Assembly (NCBI GenBank): GCA_031276135.1
Contig: JAISNR010000135.1
Coordinates: forward strand, 1 to 46,368
Origin: Eubacteriales Family XIII. Incertae Sedis bacterium
Lineage (GTDB): Bacteria > Bacillota > Clostridia > Peptostreptococcales > Anaerovoracaceae
Direction: 5' to 3'
DNA: 46,368 nt
The position numbers and the translations under genes were made by a program. Positions 17,179-27,004 of the stretch are shown here, in pieces; positions within the stretch are counted from its first letter, which is position 1, and each line of letters starts with the position of its first letter. The notes beneath the pieces are model-generated. The model was not told the DNA's origin and ran no database searches. It saw only the letters and a program-made list of their open reading frames with translations.

Positions 17179-19128
17179 ATGAGAAGAAAATATCCATTGC
17201 TCAGCAGTCCCGTTACAATCGGCGGTTTGACATTGAAACACAGAATGCTCGCGGCGCCGATGGGAAGCCCGGATTTGACATCCGAAGGACATTACATGCC
17301 CGAAGCGATCGCGTTTTACGAACTCTTGGCGAAAGGCGGCGCCGCTTCGGTATGCTGCACGGAAGGAATCGTACATCCCACCGGCAAAAGCCATACGCGC
17401 ATGCTCGATATGCAAAGCGATTCTGTGATCTCTTCCCTGACGAAAGCGGCGCGCGGCATCAAGAAGCATGGCGCAGCCGCTGTCTTGGAACTTTCGCACG
17501 GAGGGAAATACACGTCCGTCGATCATGTCAACGCAGTCGAATTGCGGGCACAAAGCATCTGTTACGGCCCCAGCGCAGAAACATTGCCGGGAGGCATTCG
17601 GATACGCGAAATGCCCAAAACGCTCCTTCATGAAATTGCGGATGCTTTCGGAAAAGCATCCGGTCTGGCAAGGCGCGCGGGCTTCGATATGATACTCATC
17701 CATGCGGGACACGGTTGGCTCTTGCATCAATTTCTTCAATCGGCGGACAACAGGCGAACGGATGAATATGGCGGCGGCATCCTCAACAGATCGCGCTTGT
17801 TGCTCGAGGTGCTCGAATCGGTTCGGCATGCCGTGGGCGCGGGATTTCCGATCGAGGTGCGCATCAGCGCCGAGGACTATCGAAAGAACGGCGATCCTTT
17901 TTCGGACACCGTCAAAGTGGCCGAGCTGATTGACGGCAAGGTCGATTTGATACATGTGACGACGGGTACGCGCAATGACAGCTATGATCGGACGCATCCG
18001 TCCGCGTTCTATCCCAGAGGGTGCAATGTACAGTATGCTTCCGTGATCAAACAGCATGTCAAAACGCCGGTCGCGACGGTCGGCGCTTTGAACGAACCGG
18101 AAATGATGGAAGAGATCCTTGCAACCGGAAAGGCGGATGTCGTTGAGATGGCCCGCGCTTTGCTCGCGGATTCATTTTTGCCAAAAAAGGTGTTGACAGG
18201 CAAAGACGACGAGGTCATGAAATGCATTCGCTGTTTTACATGCACCGCCGAGCGAACGCAAACAAAGACGCGCCGTTGCTCGGTCAATCCCGTTATAGGA
18301 AACGAAACAGAACATCCGTGCGCTTTTCCGACGGCGGCACCAAAACGCGTTGCCGTCGTCGGCGGCGGTCCGAGCGGCATGAAAGCGGCGCTCACGGCCG
18401 CCGAGCGCGGACATGCCGTTACGCTGTACGAAAAAAACGCGGAACTCGGCGGAGCGCTTCGGTGCGAACGAAAAATTCCGTTTAAACAAGACTGTTTCGA
18501 TATCATACGCACGTTGGAGTTGCAAATGAAGAAAGCGGGGGTTCGCGTATTGAAAGCTGCGCCGTTCACACCGGAAATTGCGGAAGAAACGGAGCCCGAC
18601 GCCGTGATTCTCGCCGTTGGCGCGGAGCCGATCCTGCCGCCCATTCCCGGCATCGAGGATTCAAGGGTTGTTTTTGCAAACGCACTCTCCGATGCGGATG
18701 CGGCGATCGGAGACGAAGCTGTCGTCTTGGGCGGGGGGCTTGTCGGGTGCGAAACGGCAGTGTATCTGGCCTTGGAGGGCAAACGGGTGACAGTCGTCGA
18801 GATGCGGACGGAGATTGCGCACGACGCAAACATCAAATACGGCCCAATCCTGAAGGACAAAATAAAGGCATTCGACGTGAAAACCCTGACCGAAACGGAA
18901 GGTATTGAAATCAGGGACAAGGGGCTTGTGGTCCGTTCGGCGGATATGGGAAAACAAACATTGGCGGCGGATACGATCGTGGTTGCGGCAGGGCAACGTG
19001 CTTTGCGCAGAACGGTTGAAATTTTGCGCGACAGCGCTCCGATCGTCATCTGCGTCGGCGATTGCGTTGTTCCGAAGAATATAGCCGAAGCCATGTCGAG
19101 CGGATACTATGCGGGGCTCGATGTTTGA
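17179..19128 (+). CDS. NADH:flavin oxidoreductase, OYE-like N-domain + 4Fe-4S + FAD/NAD domain
   Basis: LLSSPVTIGGLTLKHRMLAAPMGS, HAGHGWLLHQFLQSADNRRTDEYGGG, CIRCFTC-x11-C, VAVVGGGPSGMKAALTAAERGHAVTLYEK. Confidence 0.93.
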   Translation: MRRKYPLLSSPVTIGGLTLKHRMLAAPMGSPDLTSEGHYMPEAIAFYELLAKGGAASVCCTEGIVHPTGKSHTRMLDMQSDSVISSLTKAARGIKKHGAAAVLELSHGGKYTSVDHVNAVELRAQSICYGPSAETLPGGIRIREMPKTLLHEIADAFGKASGLARRAGFDMILIHAGHGWLLHQFLQSADNRRTDEYGGGILNRSRLLLEVLESVRHAVGAGFPIEVRISAEDYRKNGDPFSDTVKVAELIDGKVDLIHVTTGTRNDSYDRTHPSAFYPRGCNVQYASVIKQHVKTPVATVGALNEPEMMEEILATGKADVVEMARALLADSFLPKKVLTGKDDEVMKCIRCFTCTAERTQTKTRRCSVNPVIGNETEHPCAFPTAAPKRVAVVGGGPSGMKAALTAAERGHAVTLYEKNAELGGALRCERKIPFKQDCFDIIRTLELQMKKAGVRVLKAAPFTPEIAEETEPDAVILAVGAEPILPPIPGIEDSRVVFANALSDADAAIGDEAVVLGGGLVGCETAVYLALEGKRVTVVEMRTEIAHDANIKYGPILKDKIKAFDVKTLTETEGIEIRDKGLVVRSADMGKQTLAADTIVVAAGQRALRRTVEILRDSAPIVICVGDCVVPKNIAEAMSSGYYAGLDV

Positions 19129-19182
19129 GGATCGGCACGCGCAGTTCACGCCGGCAAAGGACGAGGGAGTGACGAAGCAAAA

Positions 19183-21117
19183 ATGTACGAGAAACTGTTC
19201 ACACCGATTACGATCAGGGGAATCACGCTCAGAAACAGAATCGTTTCTGCGCCGAATCAGACGCGGTTTAAATGCGGAATCGAATCGCTGTACATGGAAC
19301 GCAAAGCCTGCGGCGGTGCGGCAGTGGTCACGATCGGCGAATCTCCGGTCAACGAATGTTATGCAAGGCAATCTCCGGAATACACCTTCAACATGAATGT
19401 CGCGACCGATGTGCGCTTCATGGGCGAAACGGCATCGGCCATCGCAAGACATGGCGCCATAGCGGCCATCCAGCTGTATCATCCGGGCAACCATGCCATT
19501 GGACATTCCGGCAAATCAAAGCCTCCGACAGGGCCGGTCGGATATACGCGCGAAGACGGCACGGAAGTCATCGCAATGGATGAGGATGCGATGCAACAAA
19601 CGATCGAGGATTTTTCCAACGCTGCGGTCGTGGCAAAGAGAGCGGGATTTGAGATGATCCAAGTGCAAAGCGGTCACGGATGGCTCCTCAATCAATTTTT
19701 GTCTCCGCGCACCAACAAAAGAACGGATCGATACGGAGGAGGGACAGAAAACAGGATGCGATTCCCGTTGGAGGTGCTCAGGGGAATTCGCCAAAGGGCC
19801 GGTTGGGATTTTATTTTGGAGATCCGCGTGAGCGGCGAAGAATTGTTGCCGGGCGGGATGTCGATCGAGGAGGTTTCGGAATACGTGTCGGCTGCAGAGG
19901 ATTACATCGACGTCGTCAATATTTCGGCCGGCGTGCATGAAGCCAAGGACACCGTCTGCCGCCAATTTGCGCATTCGGGGTTCACGCCTCACGGCGTGAA
20001 CAGATATTTGTCCGAGCGGATCAAGAAAAGCGGAACAAGAGCGCTCGTTTCCGTTGTGGGCGGAATCTCAACACCCGCGTTGGCGGAGGAAATCCTCGTG
20101 GCGGGTCAAGCGGATTTGATTGCCATGGCCAGAGCTTTGATTGCCGATCCCGATTTTCCGAACAAAGCATGCAGAGGCAAGGCGGACGAGATTGTGCCCT
20201 GCCTCAGATGCAACAACTGTCTTCTATCGAAGGGTGAAAGCCAAACGCTTCGGTGTGCCGTCAACCCCAAGGCGGGCGTGGAGTTGCACGTGCAACTCTC
20301 ACCGTCCGTTCGGAACAGCAAAAACGTTGTGATTGTAGGCGGCGGTCCTGCGGGAATGGAAGCGGCGATCACGGCCGGCGAGAGAGGACACAAGGTAACG
20401 CTGTTTGAAGCGTCAGAAGGGTTGGGAGGTGTTTTAAAGATATCCGATTGCGCCGATCCGCTGAAAGAGGACATGCGGACGTTCAAGAATTATCTTATAA
20501 GGAAAGTGTTCCGGAATTCGCGCGTTGACGTAAGGTTGCGAACGGCCGGAACGACGGACAATATCGCAAAGCTCAATCCGGATGCAATTGTCGTCGCTGT
20601 GGGCGGCACGCCGATCAAGCCGAATATCCAAGGGATCGACGGCGACAACATATTGAACGGCATGGAAGCTTATGAAAAAATCGGGGAGATCGGAGATTCC
20701 GTCGTTGTGGTCGGCGGCGGCTTGGTCGGCTGCGAGGTTGCTTTAAACCTTGCCGAACACGGGAAGAAGGTCACAATTGTCGAAATGCGGGACAAACTCG
20801 GCGATCCCGTGGATTGGAGGCATTCGTTGCCATTGCTCGCGCGTTTGGACGAAAATGAAAACATTGAGATACTGACGAAAGCCCAATGCGTTGCCGTTGC
20901 AAACGGCAATCCCATGATTGCGATCGGAAACGGCGATCCGAGGGCGATTCCCGCAGACGCCATAATCATGGCTGTCGGAATCAGGCCTTTGTCCGACACG
21001 GTTCGCGCGTTCAGAAAGCTCGCGCCGTGGTTCAGAGCGGTGGGCGACTGCAACAGGCCGGGACGTATTATGCAAGCGGTTCGGGATGGGTTCTGGGCCG
21101 GGATGGATATACTTTGA
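19183..21117 (+). CDS. NADH:flavin oxidoreductase, OYE-like N-domain + 4Fe-4S + FAD/NAD domain
   Basis: LFTPITIRGITLRNRIVSAPNQTRF, SGHGWLLNQFLSPRTNKRTDRYGGG, CLRCNNC-x11-C, VIVGGGPAGMEAAITAGERGHKVTLFE. Confidence 0.93.
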   Translation: MYEKLFTPITIRGITLRNRIVSAPNQTRFKCGIESLYMERKACGGAAVVTIGESPVNECYARQSPEYTFNMNVATDVRFMGETASAIARHGAIAAIQLYHPGNHAIGHSGKSKPPTGPVGYTREDGTEVIAMDEDAMQQTIEDFSNAAVVAKRAGFEMIQVQSGHGWLLNQFLSPRTNKRTDRYGGGTENRMRFPLEVLRGIRQRAGWDFILEIRVSGEELLPGGMSIEEVSEYVSAAEDYIDVVNISAGVHEAKDTVCRQFAHSGFTPHGVNRYLSERIKKSGTRALVSVVGGISTPALAEEILVAGQADLIAMARALIADPDFPNKACRGKADEIVPCLRCNNCLLSKGESQTLRCAVNPKAGVELHVQLSPSVRNSKNVVIVGGGPAGMEAAITAGERGHKVTLFEASEGLGGVLKISDCADPLKEDMRTFKNYLIRKVFRNSRVDVRLRTAGTTDNIAKLNPDAIVVAVGGTPIKPNIQGIDGDNILNGMEAYEKIGEIGDSVVVVGGGLVGCEVALNLAEHGKKVTIVEMRDKLGDPVDWRHSLPLLARLDENENIEILTKAQCVAVANGNPMIAIGNGDPRAIPADAIIMAVGIRPLSDTVRAFRKLAPWFRAVGDCNRPGRIMQAVRDGFWAGMDIL

Positions 21118-21180
21118 CGGAGGAGGCAGACTTTCCGTGCCCGCTTCAGCGGAAAGCAAGTTGTAAATCACAAGGAGTGT

Positions 21181-23157
21181 ATGATCATGGAGCAAAGGTT
21201 CAAGCATTTGTTTTCACCGCTCAAGATAGGCCCCGCAATCATAAAAAACCGCATCGAACTTGCGCCGGGTTGCCATATGCTCGCGAGCGGGGACGGTTAT
21301 GTGACGCGTGAGATGATAGCGTACTATCAATCCATCGCAGAAGGCGGCGCCGGAATCGTCACCGTCGGCGAATCGGCAATTGATTTTAAACATGCGGCGG
21401 GACATCGTTTTCAATTGAACTTGGGAGACGATAAGGTTCATGCGGGCCTGTGCGAGCTTGCGGAAGCCATTCACAAATACGGAGCCATTGCGTCTGTGGA
21501 GGTGAATCACAACGGCAGTCAAATCATAAGCAGCGGATTGCCGCCGATTTCATCTTCGCCGCAGTTTACGATTCGCGAAGATCGCGCCGCCAAAGCGGAA
21601 AGGCGGAGAAGGTATCCCGTCATGAAAATGACCCTCGACGATATCGAGGATACCGTCGAGGGTTTTGCAAAAGCGTTTTCACAGCTGAAAAAAGCAGGCT
21701 TCATAATGGGGATGCTGCATTCCGGACATGGCCATTTGATTTCTCAGTTCCTGTCGCCTTTCATGAATCATCGCGACGACAACTATGGCGGGAGCTTCGA
21801 AAACAGGTTGCGGTTCTTTGATGAAGTCTTGACGGCCATTCGCGCGGAGGTTGGGCGGAACTTCATCATTGAAACGCGCATCAGTGCGGACGAGTTTTTA
21901 TCCGGCGGTTTGAAGCAAGAGGAAATGCTGGAAATTATGAAGCGCGTCCAAGATAAAGTCGACGTATGTCATGTTTCGGTTTGTACGTTGCAGGATCCAT
22001 TGCTCACCATATACCAAATGCAGCCGCCGTACATCGAGCATGGGGTAAACGTTCATTTTGCCGAATACTTCAAAAAACACCTTTCCATTCCGGTTACCAC
22101 TGTCGGTTCCATCAACGATCCTGCAATGTGCGAAGACATTTTGTCGAGCGGCAAAGCGGATATCGTTGCCATGATTCGGGCGCAACTCGCGGATCACGAA
22201 TTTGCAAATAAAGCGAGAAAGGGCTATGCATCGGACATACGCCCTTGTATTCGTTGCATGACCTGCATCCGCCTGACCGGGGAACGCGCACATCCGATTC
22301 GCTGTTCCGTAAATCCGATTGTCGGCAGGGAAATCGAATATTGGTACGGTTATGTCAAGCCGCCGAAAAATCGGAAGAAGCTTGCGATCATAGGCGGCGG
22401 CCCGGCCGGCATGCAAGCGGCGCTTACGGCATCCGAAAGGGGACATGCGGTCGTACTCTATGAAAAAAAAGAGCAACTGGGCGGGAATATGCGGTTGGCG
22501 GCGGCACTTCCGTTCAAGGACGACATGCGGCGGTATCTTAAATGGATGATCCGGCAGATCGAGAAAGCGCCGAACGTGACCGTGCGATTGAATACGGAAG
22601 CGACACCGGAATTGCTCAAGGCCGAAAATTATCAGGCGATCGTTGTGGCGATCGGTTCGATTCCCATCATTCCCGATATTCCGACCGAAGATCCGAATAA
22701 AATCGTATGGGTTGGCGATGTTGATTCCCGCAAGGTTGAACCGGGAGAGAGAATTGTGATGGTCGGGGGCGGGCTTTCGGGTCTGGAAAGCGCGCTCGCG
22801 CTTGCCGAAAGGGGCAAGAAAGTAACGGTGATCGATATGCTTCCCGAAAGTCAATTCGGCGCGGAAGGCCCGCGCGGCGGCGTATTTTTGAACAAAAAGC
22901 ACGGGACCCGATTCGTGACCGAGGTGAAGCTTGTAAGGATTTCCAAAGAAGGGGCGGTCGTGCAGGACAAGAACTGGAATGAATTTGAAATTCCCTGCGA
23001 TACGGTGATCCTCGCGCTCGGATTTAAATCCGAAACGGAATCGTGCGATGCGTATACCGAAATGGCGGAGGACGTGATTTTCATCGGGGATGTTCGTTTC
23101 CCGCACAATATCTATCAAGCTGTGCACGATGGTTTTCATGCCGCATATACCCTGTAG
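21181..23157 (+). CDS. NADH:flavin oxidoreductase, OYE-like N-domain + 4Fe-4S + FAD/NAD domain
   Basis: LFSPLKIGPAIIKNRIELAPGCHM, HSGHGHLISQFLSPFMNHRDDNYGGSFENRLRF, CIRCMTC-x12-C, AIIGGGPAGMQAALTASERGH. Confidence 0.93.
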   Translation: MIMEQRFKHLFSPLKIGPAIIKNRIELAPGCHMLASGDGYVTREMIAYYQSIAEGGAGIVTVGESAIDFKHAAGHRFQLNLGDDKVHAGLCELAEAIHKYGAIASVEVNHNGSQIISSGLPPISSSPQFTIREDRAAKAERRRRYPVMKMTLDDIEDTVEGFAKAFSQLKKAGFIMGMLHSGHGHLISQFLSPFMNHRDDNYGGSFENRLRFFDEVLTAIRAEVGRNFIIETRISADEFLSGGLKQEEMLEIMKRVQDKVDVCHVSVCTLQDPLLTIYQMQPPYIEHGVNVHFAEYFKKHLSIPVTTVGSINDPAMCEDILSSGKADIVAMIRAQLADHEFANKARKGYASDIRPCIRCMTCIRLTGERAHPIRCSVNPIVGREIEYWYGYVKPPKNRKKLAIIGGGPAGMQAALTASERGHAVVLYEKKEQLGGNMRLAAALPFKDDMRRYLKWMIRQIEKAPNVTVRLNTEATPELLKAENYQAIVVAIGSIPIIPDIPTEDPNKIVWVGDVDSRKVEPGERIVMVGGGLSGLESALALAERGKKVTVIDMLPESQFGAEGPRGGVFLNKKHGTRFVTEVKLVRISKEGAVVQDKNWNEFEIPCDTVILALGFKSETESCDAYTEMAEDVIFIGDVRFPHNIYQAVHDGFHAAYTL

Positions 23158-23202
23158 GTTCTGCGGGCAGGAGGACGCTTTGTATAGATGAGGAGGTAAG
23201 AA

Positions 23203-23964
23203 ATGCTACTGCAAGACAAGGTTGCCGTGATCACGGGTGCGGGATCGGGCATGGCGAAGGCGAGCGCGCTGCTCTTCGCAAAGGAAGGCGCATCGGTCGT
23301 CGCCGCGGACATGAACGAAGCGGCCGTGAAAGCGACCGTCGCGGAGATCGAATCGGCGGGCGGCAAGGCGACCGCCGCAAGGGTGGACGTCGCGGACGAG
23401 GAATCCGTAAAGGCGCTCATGGCGCTCGCCGCGAAGACCTACGGCAAGATCAATATCCTGTTCAACGTGGCCGGGCGGCCGCAGTTTTCGACGCCGATCC
23501 AAGAAGTCGCGTCGGAGGAATTCAGGAATATCCTGAACGTCAACGTGATGGGACCGTGGCTCTGCGCGAAATACGCGATCGACGAATTGAAGAAGACGGG
23601 CGACGGCATCATATTGAACATCAGTTCCGTCGCATCCCTGCGCCCCCGCAGCGGCACCTGTTGCTATTCCTCTTCAAAGGGCGCGATCAATACGATGTCG
23701 CGGGCGCTCGCCGTGGAGTTCGCGCCGGAGGTGCGCGTGAACACGATCATGCCGGGGCCGACGGACACGCCCATGATGAAGGGCTTCATCCCCGGTTTTG
23801 ATGCCGAAAAATACAAGGGAGTCGAGGCCGGTACGCCGCTCGGAAAATTCGTGCAGCCCGAGGACGTCGCTTATACGGCGCTCTTCCTCTGTACGAACCC
23901 CAAGATCACGGGCGCGGAAATCCGCGTGGACAGCGGTCTGTTCGTCGGGCGCGGCGACAAATAG
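23203..23964 (+). CDS. Short-chain dehydrogenase/reductase (SDR)
   Basis: VAVITGAGSGMAKASALLFAKEGASVVAADM, CCYSSSKGAINTMSRALAVEFAPEVRVNTIMPGPTDTPM. Confidence 0.93.
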   Translation: MLLQDKVAVITGAGSGMAKASALLFAKEGASVVAADMNEAAVKATVAEIESAGGKATAARVDVADEESVKALMALAAKTYGKINILFNVAGRPQFSTPIQEVASEEFRNILNVNVMGPWLCAKYAIDELKKTGDGIILNISSVASLRPRSGTCCYSSSKGAINTMSRALAVEFAPEVRVNTIMPGPTDTPMMKGFIPGFDAEKYKGVEAGTPLGKFVQPEDVAYTALFLCTNPKITGAEIRVDSGLFVGRGDK

Positions 23965-24008
23965 AACAGGGAAATTGCACAGCGAAACAGAAAGAAGGAG
24001 GTGCGGCG

Positions 24009-25469
24009 ATGTCGCAGGACAGGGAATGGATGCTCATTGACGGCAAGGAAGCGGAGAGCGTTTCGGGCGAATACATCCGGGTGGAAAATCCGTCCCACAG
24101 GGGACGGACGGCTTTTGAGGTCCCGAAGGCAAACGAGGAGGATGTTGACCGCGCGGTCCGATCCGCCCGAAAAGCGTTCCGGGAATGGAGCGGGACGACG
24201 TGGCTCGAGCGCAGCGACCTCTTTTATAAGATGGCCCGCGCACTGGAGGAGGAAACGGAGGAACTGGCGGTGACGATGGCGACGGAGAGCGGCAACGCGA
24301 TCCGGACGCAGTCGGGGCCGGAATGCCGCGGCATGCCCGACAAGTTCAAGTACCTCGCCGGCCTCGCCGCAGAGCTGAAGGGCAGCGTGTATCCCGGACT
24401 CAACAGGGAATATTTCCACTATTCGAGAAGGGTTCCGATCGGCGTGATCGCCGGGATCATCCCGTGGAATTCCCCCGCTACGATCGCGTCGTCGAAGATC
24501 GGCGAATCGCTGATCGCGGGGAACACCGCAGTCATCAAAGCGCCTTCGCAGACGCCGCGCACGCCGCTCAGGATCGCGAAGATCCTCAATCGCTTTCTGC
24601 CTCCCGGGGCGGTGAACGTCATTACGGGCCCCGGGAGCACGAGCGGCATGTATCTCGCAAAGCATCCCGGGATCGGGCGCATATCGCTCACCGGCTCCAC
24701 GGACGTCGGCCGCGAAATGCTGCGCGCGTCGGCCGACCGCATCCTGAGCACGACGCTCGAGCTCGGCGGCAAGAATCCGCAGATCGTGTTTCCGGATGCC
24801 GCGCCTTCCAAGATCGCGGACGGCGTCATCGGCGCCACGCGCATCACGCGCAACGGGGAATCCTGCTCGTCGGGCAGCCGCATCTATGCGCACAGATCGG
24901 TCATCGACGAACTGTGCGGTGAGATCGCGAAGCGCTTCGACGCGCTCAAGGTCGGCGACGCGCTCGATCCCGAAAACGACATCGGCGCCATCACGGGCAA
25001 AAACCAGTATGAGAAGGTCGTCGGCTATATCGAATACGGCTTGCGGGAGGCCGGAAGCGAATGCATCTGCGGCGGTCTGCCGCCGGCGGACGGGCCGCTT
25101 GCGGAAGGATATTTCGTTCGGCCGACGCTGTTTCGCTGCAGGCCGGATTCCCGCCTCGTCAAGGAAGAGATTTTCGGTCCCGTGATCACGGTCGTGCCGT
25201 GGGAGGACGAAGCGGAAGTCCTCGAAATGGCGAACGACACCGAATACGGACTCACCGGTTACGTGTGGTCCGCGGACGTGAACAAGGCCATGAAATTCGC
25301 GCACGCCATGGAAACCGGGTGGATCATGATCAACGCCGGCGGCATGCAACTGGACGGCCAGCCCTACGGCGGCTTCAAGAGCAGCGGCATCGGCCGCGAG
25401 CATTCGCTGGAGGGCATTTTGAGCGACTATACGGAGTTGCAGAGCATTACGGTCAATATGGGATTTTAG
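24009..25469 (+). CDS. Aldehyde dehydrogenase family protein
   Basis: GVIAGIIPWNSPATIASSKIGESLIAGNTAVIKAPSQTP, ITLTGST-like ISLTGSTDVGREM, LELGGKNPQIVF, GESCSSGSR, EEIFGPVITVVPWE. Confidence 0.95.
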   Translation: MSQDREWMLIDGKEAESVSGEYIRVENPSHRGRTAFEVPKANEEDVDRAVRSARKAFREWSGTTWLERSDLFYKMARALEEETEELAVTMATESGNAIRTQSGPECRGMPDKFKYLAGLAAELKGSVYPGLNREYFHYSRRVPIGVIAGIIPWNSPATIASSKIGESLIAGNTAVIKAPSQTPRTPLRIAKILNRFLPPGAVNVITGPGSTSGMYLAKHPGIGRISLTGSTDVGREMLRASADRILSTTLELGGKNPQIVFPDAAPSKIADGVIGATRITRNGESCSSGSRIYAHRSVIDELCGEIAKRFDALKVGDALDPENDIGAITGKNQYEKVVGYIEYGLREAGSECICGGLPPADGPLAEGYFVRPTLFRCRPDSRLVKEEIFGPVITVVPWEDEAEVLEMANDTEYGLTGYVWSADVNKAMKFAHAMETGWIMINAGGMQLDGQPYGGFKSSGIGREHSLEGILSDYTELQSITVNMGF

Positions 25470-25529
25470 CGTCTGCCGGCAGACTCTGAGCTTCGACGAT
25501 TGTGCGCCGGGTTGCGAGGCCTTTTTCGA

Positions 25530-26765
25530 ATGAAAACAACAGGCAAATCTTCAAATTTCTTGTCGCGCGCATTTGTGACAATTGCGGCGGTGACGATCAC
25601 CTCATTCGTCACCGCTTTTGCGGCGAGCGCGGTGAGTCTTGCAATTCCTTCTATCGGATTGGAATTCCACACAAAGGCATCGTTGACGGGATGGATCGTC
25701 ACGGGATATATGTTTACCGTCGCCGCAGTTACCATGCCGTTTGGGCGCCTTGCCGATCATGTCGGCCGCAAACGGATTTTTATGGCCGGCATTGGGGTCT
25801 TTGCCGCATTTTCGTCCGCGACGATCCTGCTCGCGCATTCGTTTGCAATAACCTTGCTGTTTCGCATATTTCAAGGTGTCGGCGCCGCCATGATATACAG
25901 TACGGTCACCGCCATAGCGGTTGATTCCTTTCCGCCGGAAAAGCGAGGGGAGGTTCTCGGTTGCACCGTGTCGGCCACCTACATCGGAATCACGGGCGGC
26001 CCCGTATTGGGAGGCATCCTGATCGATGCATTTGGATGGAGATCGCTGTTTGTGTTCTCGTTGATTGTCGTCGCCATCGCTTTCATTGTCACATTCTTCT
26101 GCTTCAAAGGGCTTTCGGAAGAGAAACTTTGTCTAAAAAGAGGCCTCAATTTAAAATTGTTCGTGCGCAATCCGAATTATTCGCTGTCCGTTCTGGCATC
26201 GTTTTTCAGCTACAGCGCAACCTTCGCGGTGGGATATTTGCTCTCCGTTTATCTGCAAACCAATATGGGATTCAGTTCGCGCGTGGCAGGACTTGTGTTG
26301 GTTTCTCAACCGATTGTCATGGCGATCATCGCCCCCTTTTCCGGAAAATTCTCCGACAGAAGCTCTCCGTATCTCTTGGCGTCAATCGGCATGGGAATCT
26401 GCGCGGCCGGATTGTTGGTCTTTCTGTTCCTGCGCAAAACGACGAGCTTGATCGTCATTATCGCGGATCTGATCGTCGTCGGTATCGGGTTCGGTATATT
26501 TTCCCCGCCCAATACCAATGCCATCATGTCCTCGGTCGAGGCGCAGGATTACAATACCGCCTCATCCGTTCTCGCCACCGTGCGCGCGTTTGGCCAGACT
26601 GCGAGCATGGCCATCGTCACACTCGTATTCAGCGTAAAAATAGGCAGTGCGACCTTCGACAATGTCGCATCCCGGTTGCTTGACAAATCGATGCACACAT
26701 GCTTTGCAATCTTCTCCGGGCTGTGCTTTGTCGGTATATTTCTCTCTGCGCGAAGGCACCCGTAA
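25530..26765 (+). CDS. MFS transporter (drug:H+ antiporter-like)
   Basis: About 12 hydrophobic segments; GYMFTVAAVTMPFGRLADHVGRKRIFMAG; GVGAAMIYSTVTAIAVDSFPPEKRGEVLG. Confidence 0.92.
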   Translation: MKTTGKSSNFLSRAFVTIAAVTITSFVTAFAASAVSLAIPSIGLEFHTKASLTGWIVTGYMFTVAAVTMPFGRLADHVGRKRIFMAGIGVFAAFSSATILLAHSFAITLLFRIFQGVGAAMIYSTVTAIAVDSFPPEKRGEVLGCTVSATYIGITGGPVLGGILIDAFGWRSLFVFSLIVVAIAFIVTFFCFKGLSEEKLCLKRGLNLKLFVRNPNYSLSVLASFFSYSATFAVGYLLSVYLQTNMGFSSRVAGLVLVSQPIVMAIIAPFSGKFSDRSSPYLLASIGMGICAAGLLVFLFLRKTTSLIVIIADLIVVGIGFGIFSPPNTNAIMSSVEAQDYNTASSVLATVRAFGQTASMAIVTLVFSVKIGSATFDNVASRLLDKSMHTCFAIFSGLCFVGIFLSARRHP

Positions 26766-26862
26766 CAATGGCAGCGAATGTTGAGTTACTGCGCACCTAT
26801 TCCAAGTGGTGGGTGAATAGTAACAATGTTGAACGATAAAAGGAATTTTTAACCGGTTGTCC

Positions 26863-26909
26863 TTGCATTGTTTCTGTCGGTATGATAGAATCTAATTAAA
26901 AAAGCGCTT
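26863..26909 (+). promoter_or_regulatory. Promoter (extended -10) plus AAGCGCTT operator for the OYE/TRAP operon
   Basis: TTGCAT (26863) N17 TAGAAT (26886) with TGn; AAGCGCTT at 26902-26909. Confidence 0.65.
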
Positions 26910-27004
26910 CCACAAAATTGCAGAAATTGCGAAGGGTCCGCGCGCCGCTATCGGGGTTTTGCGTGAGCGGCATACGAAACGATGTGCCGGAAGGAGATTG
27001 TTTG

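Noticed and set aside
17179-23157. Bile-acid bai operon
   Set aside because: OYE-like, CoA-transferase and SDR families overlap with bai genes, but baiB/baiE/baiH gene order and BaiE-type dehydratase are not seen.
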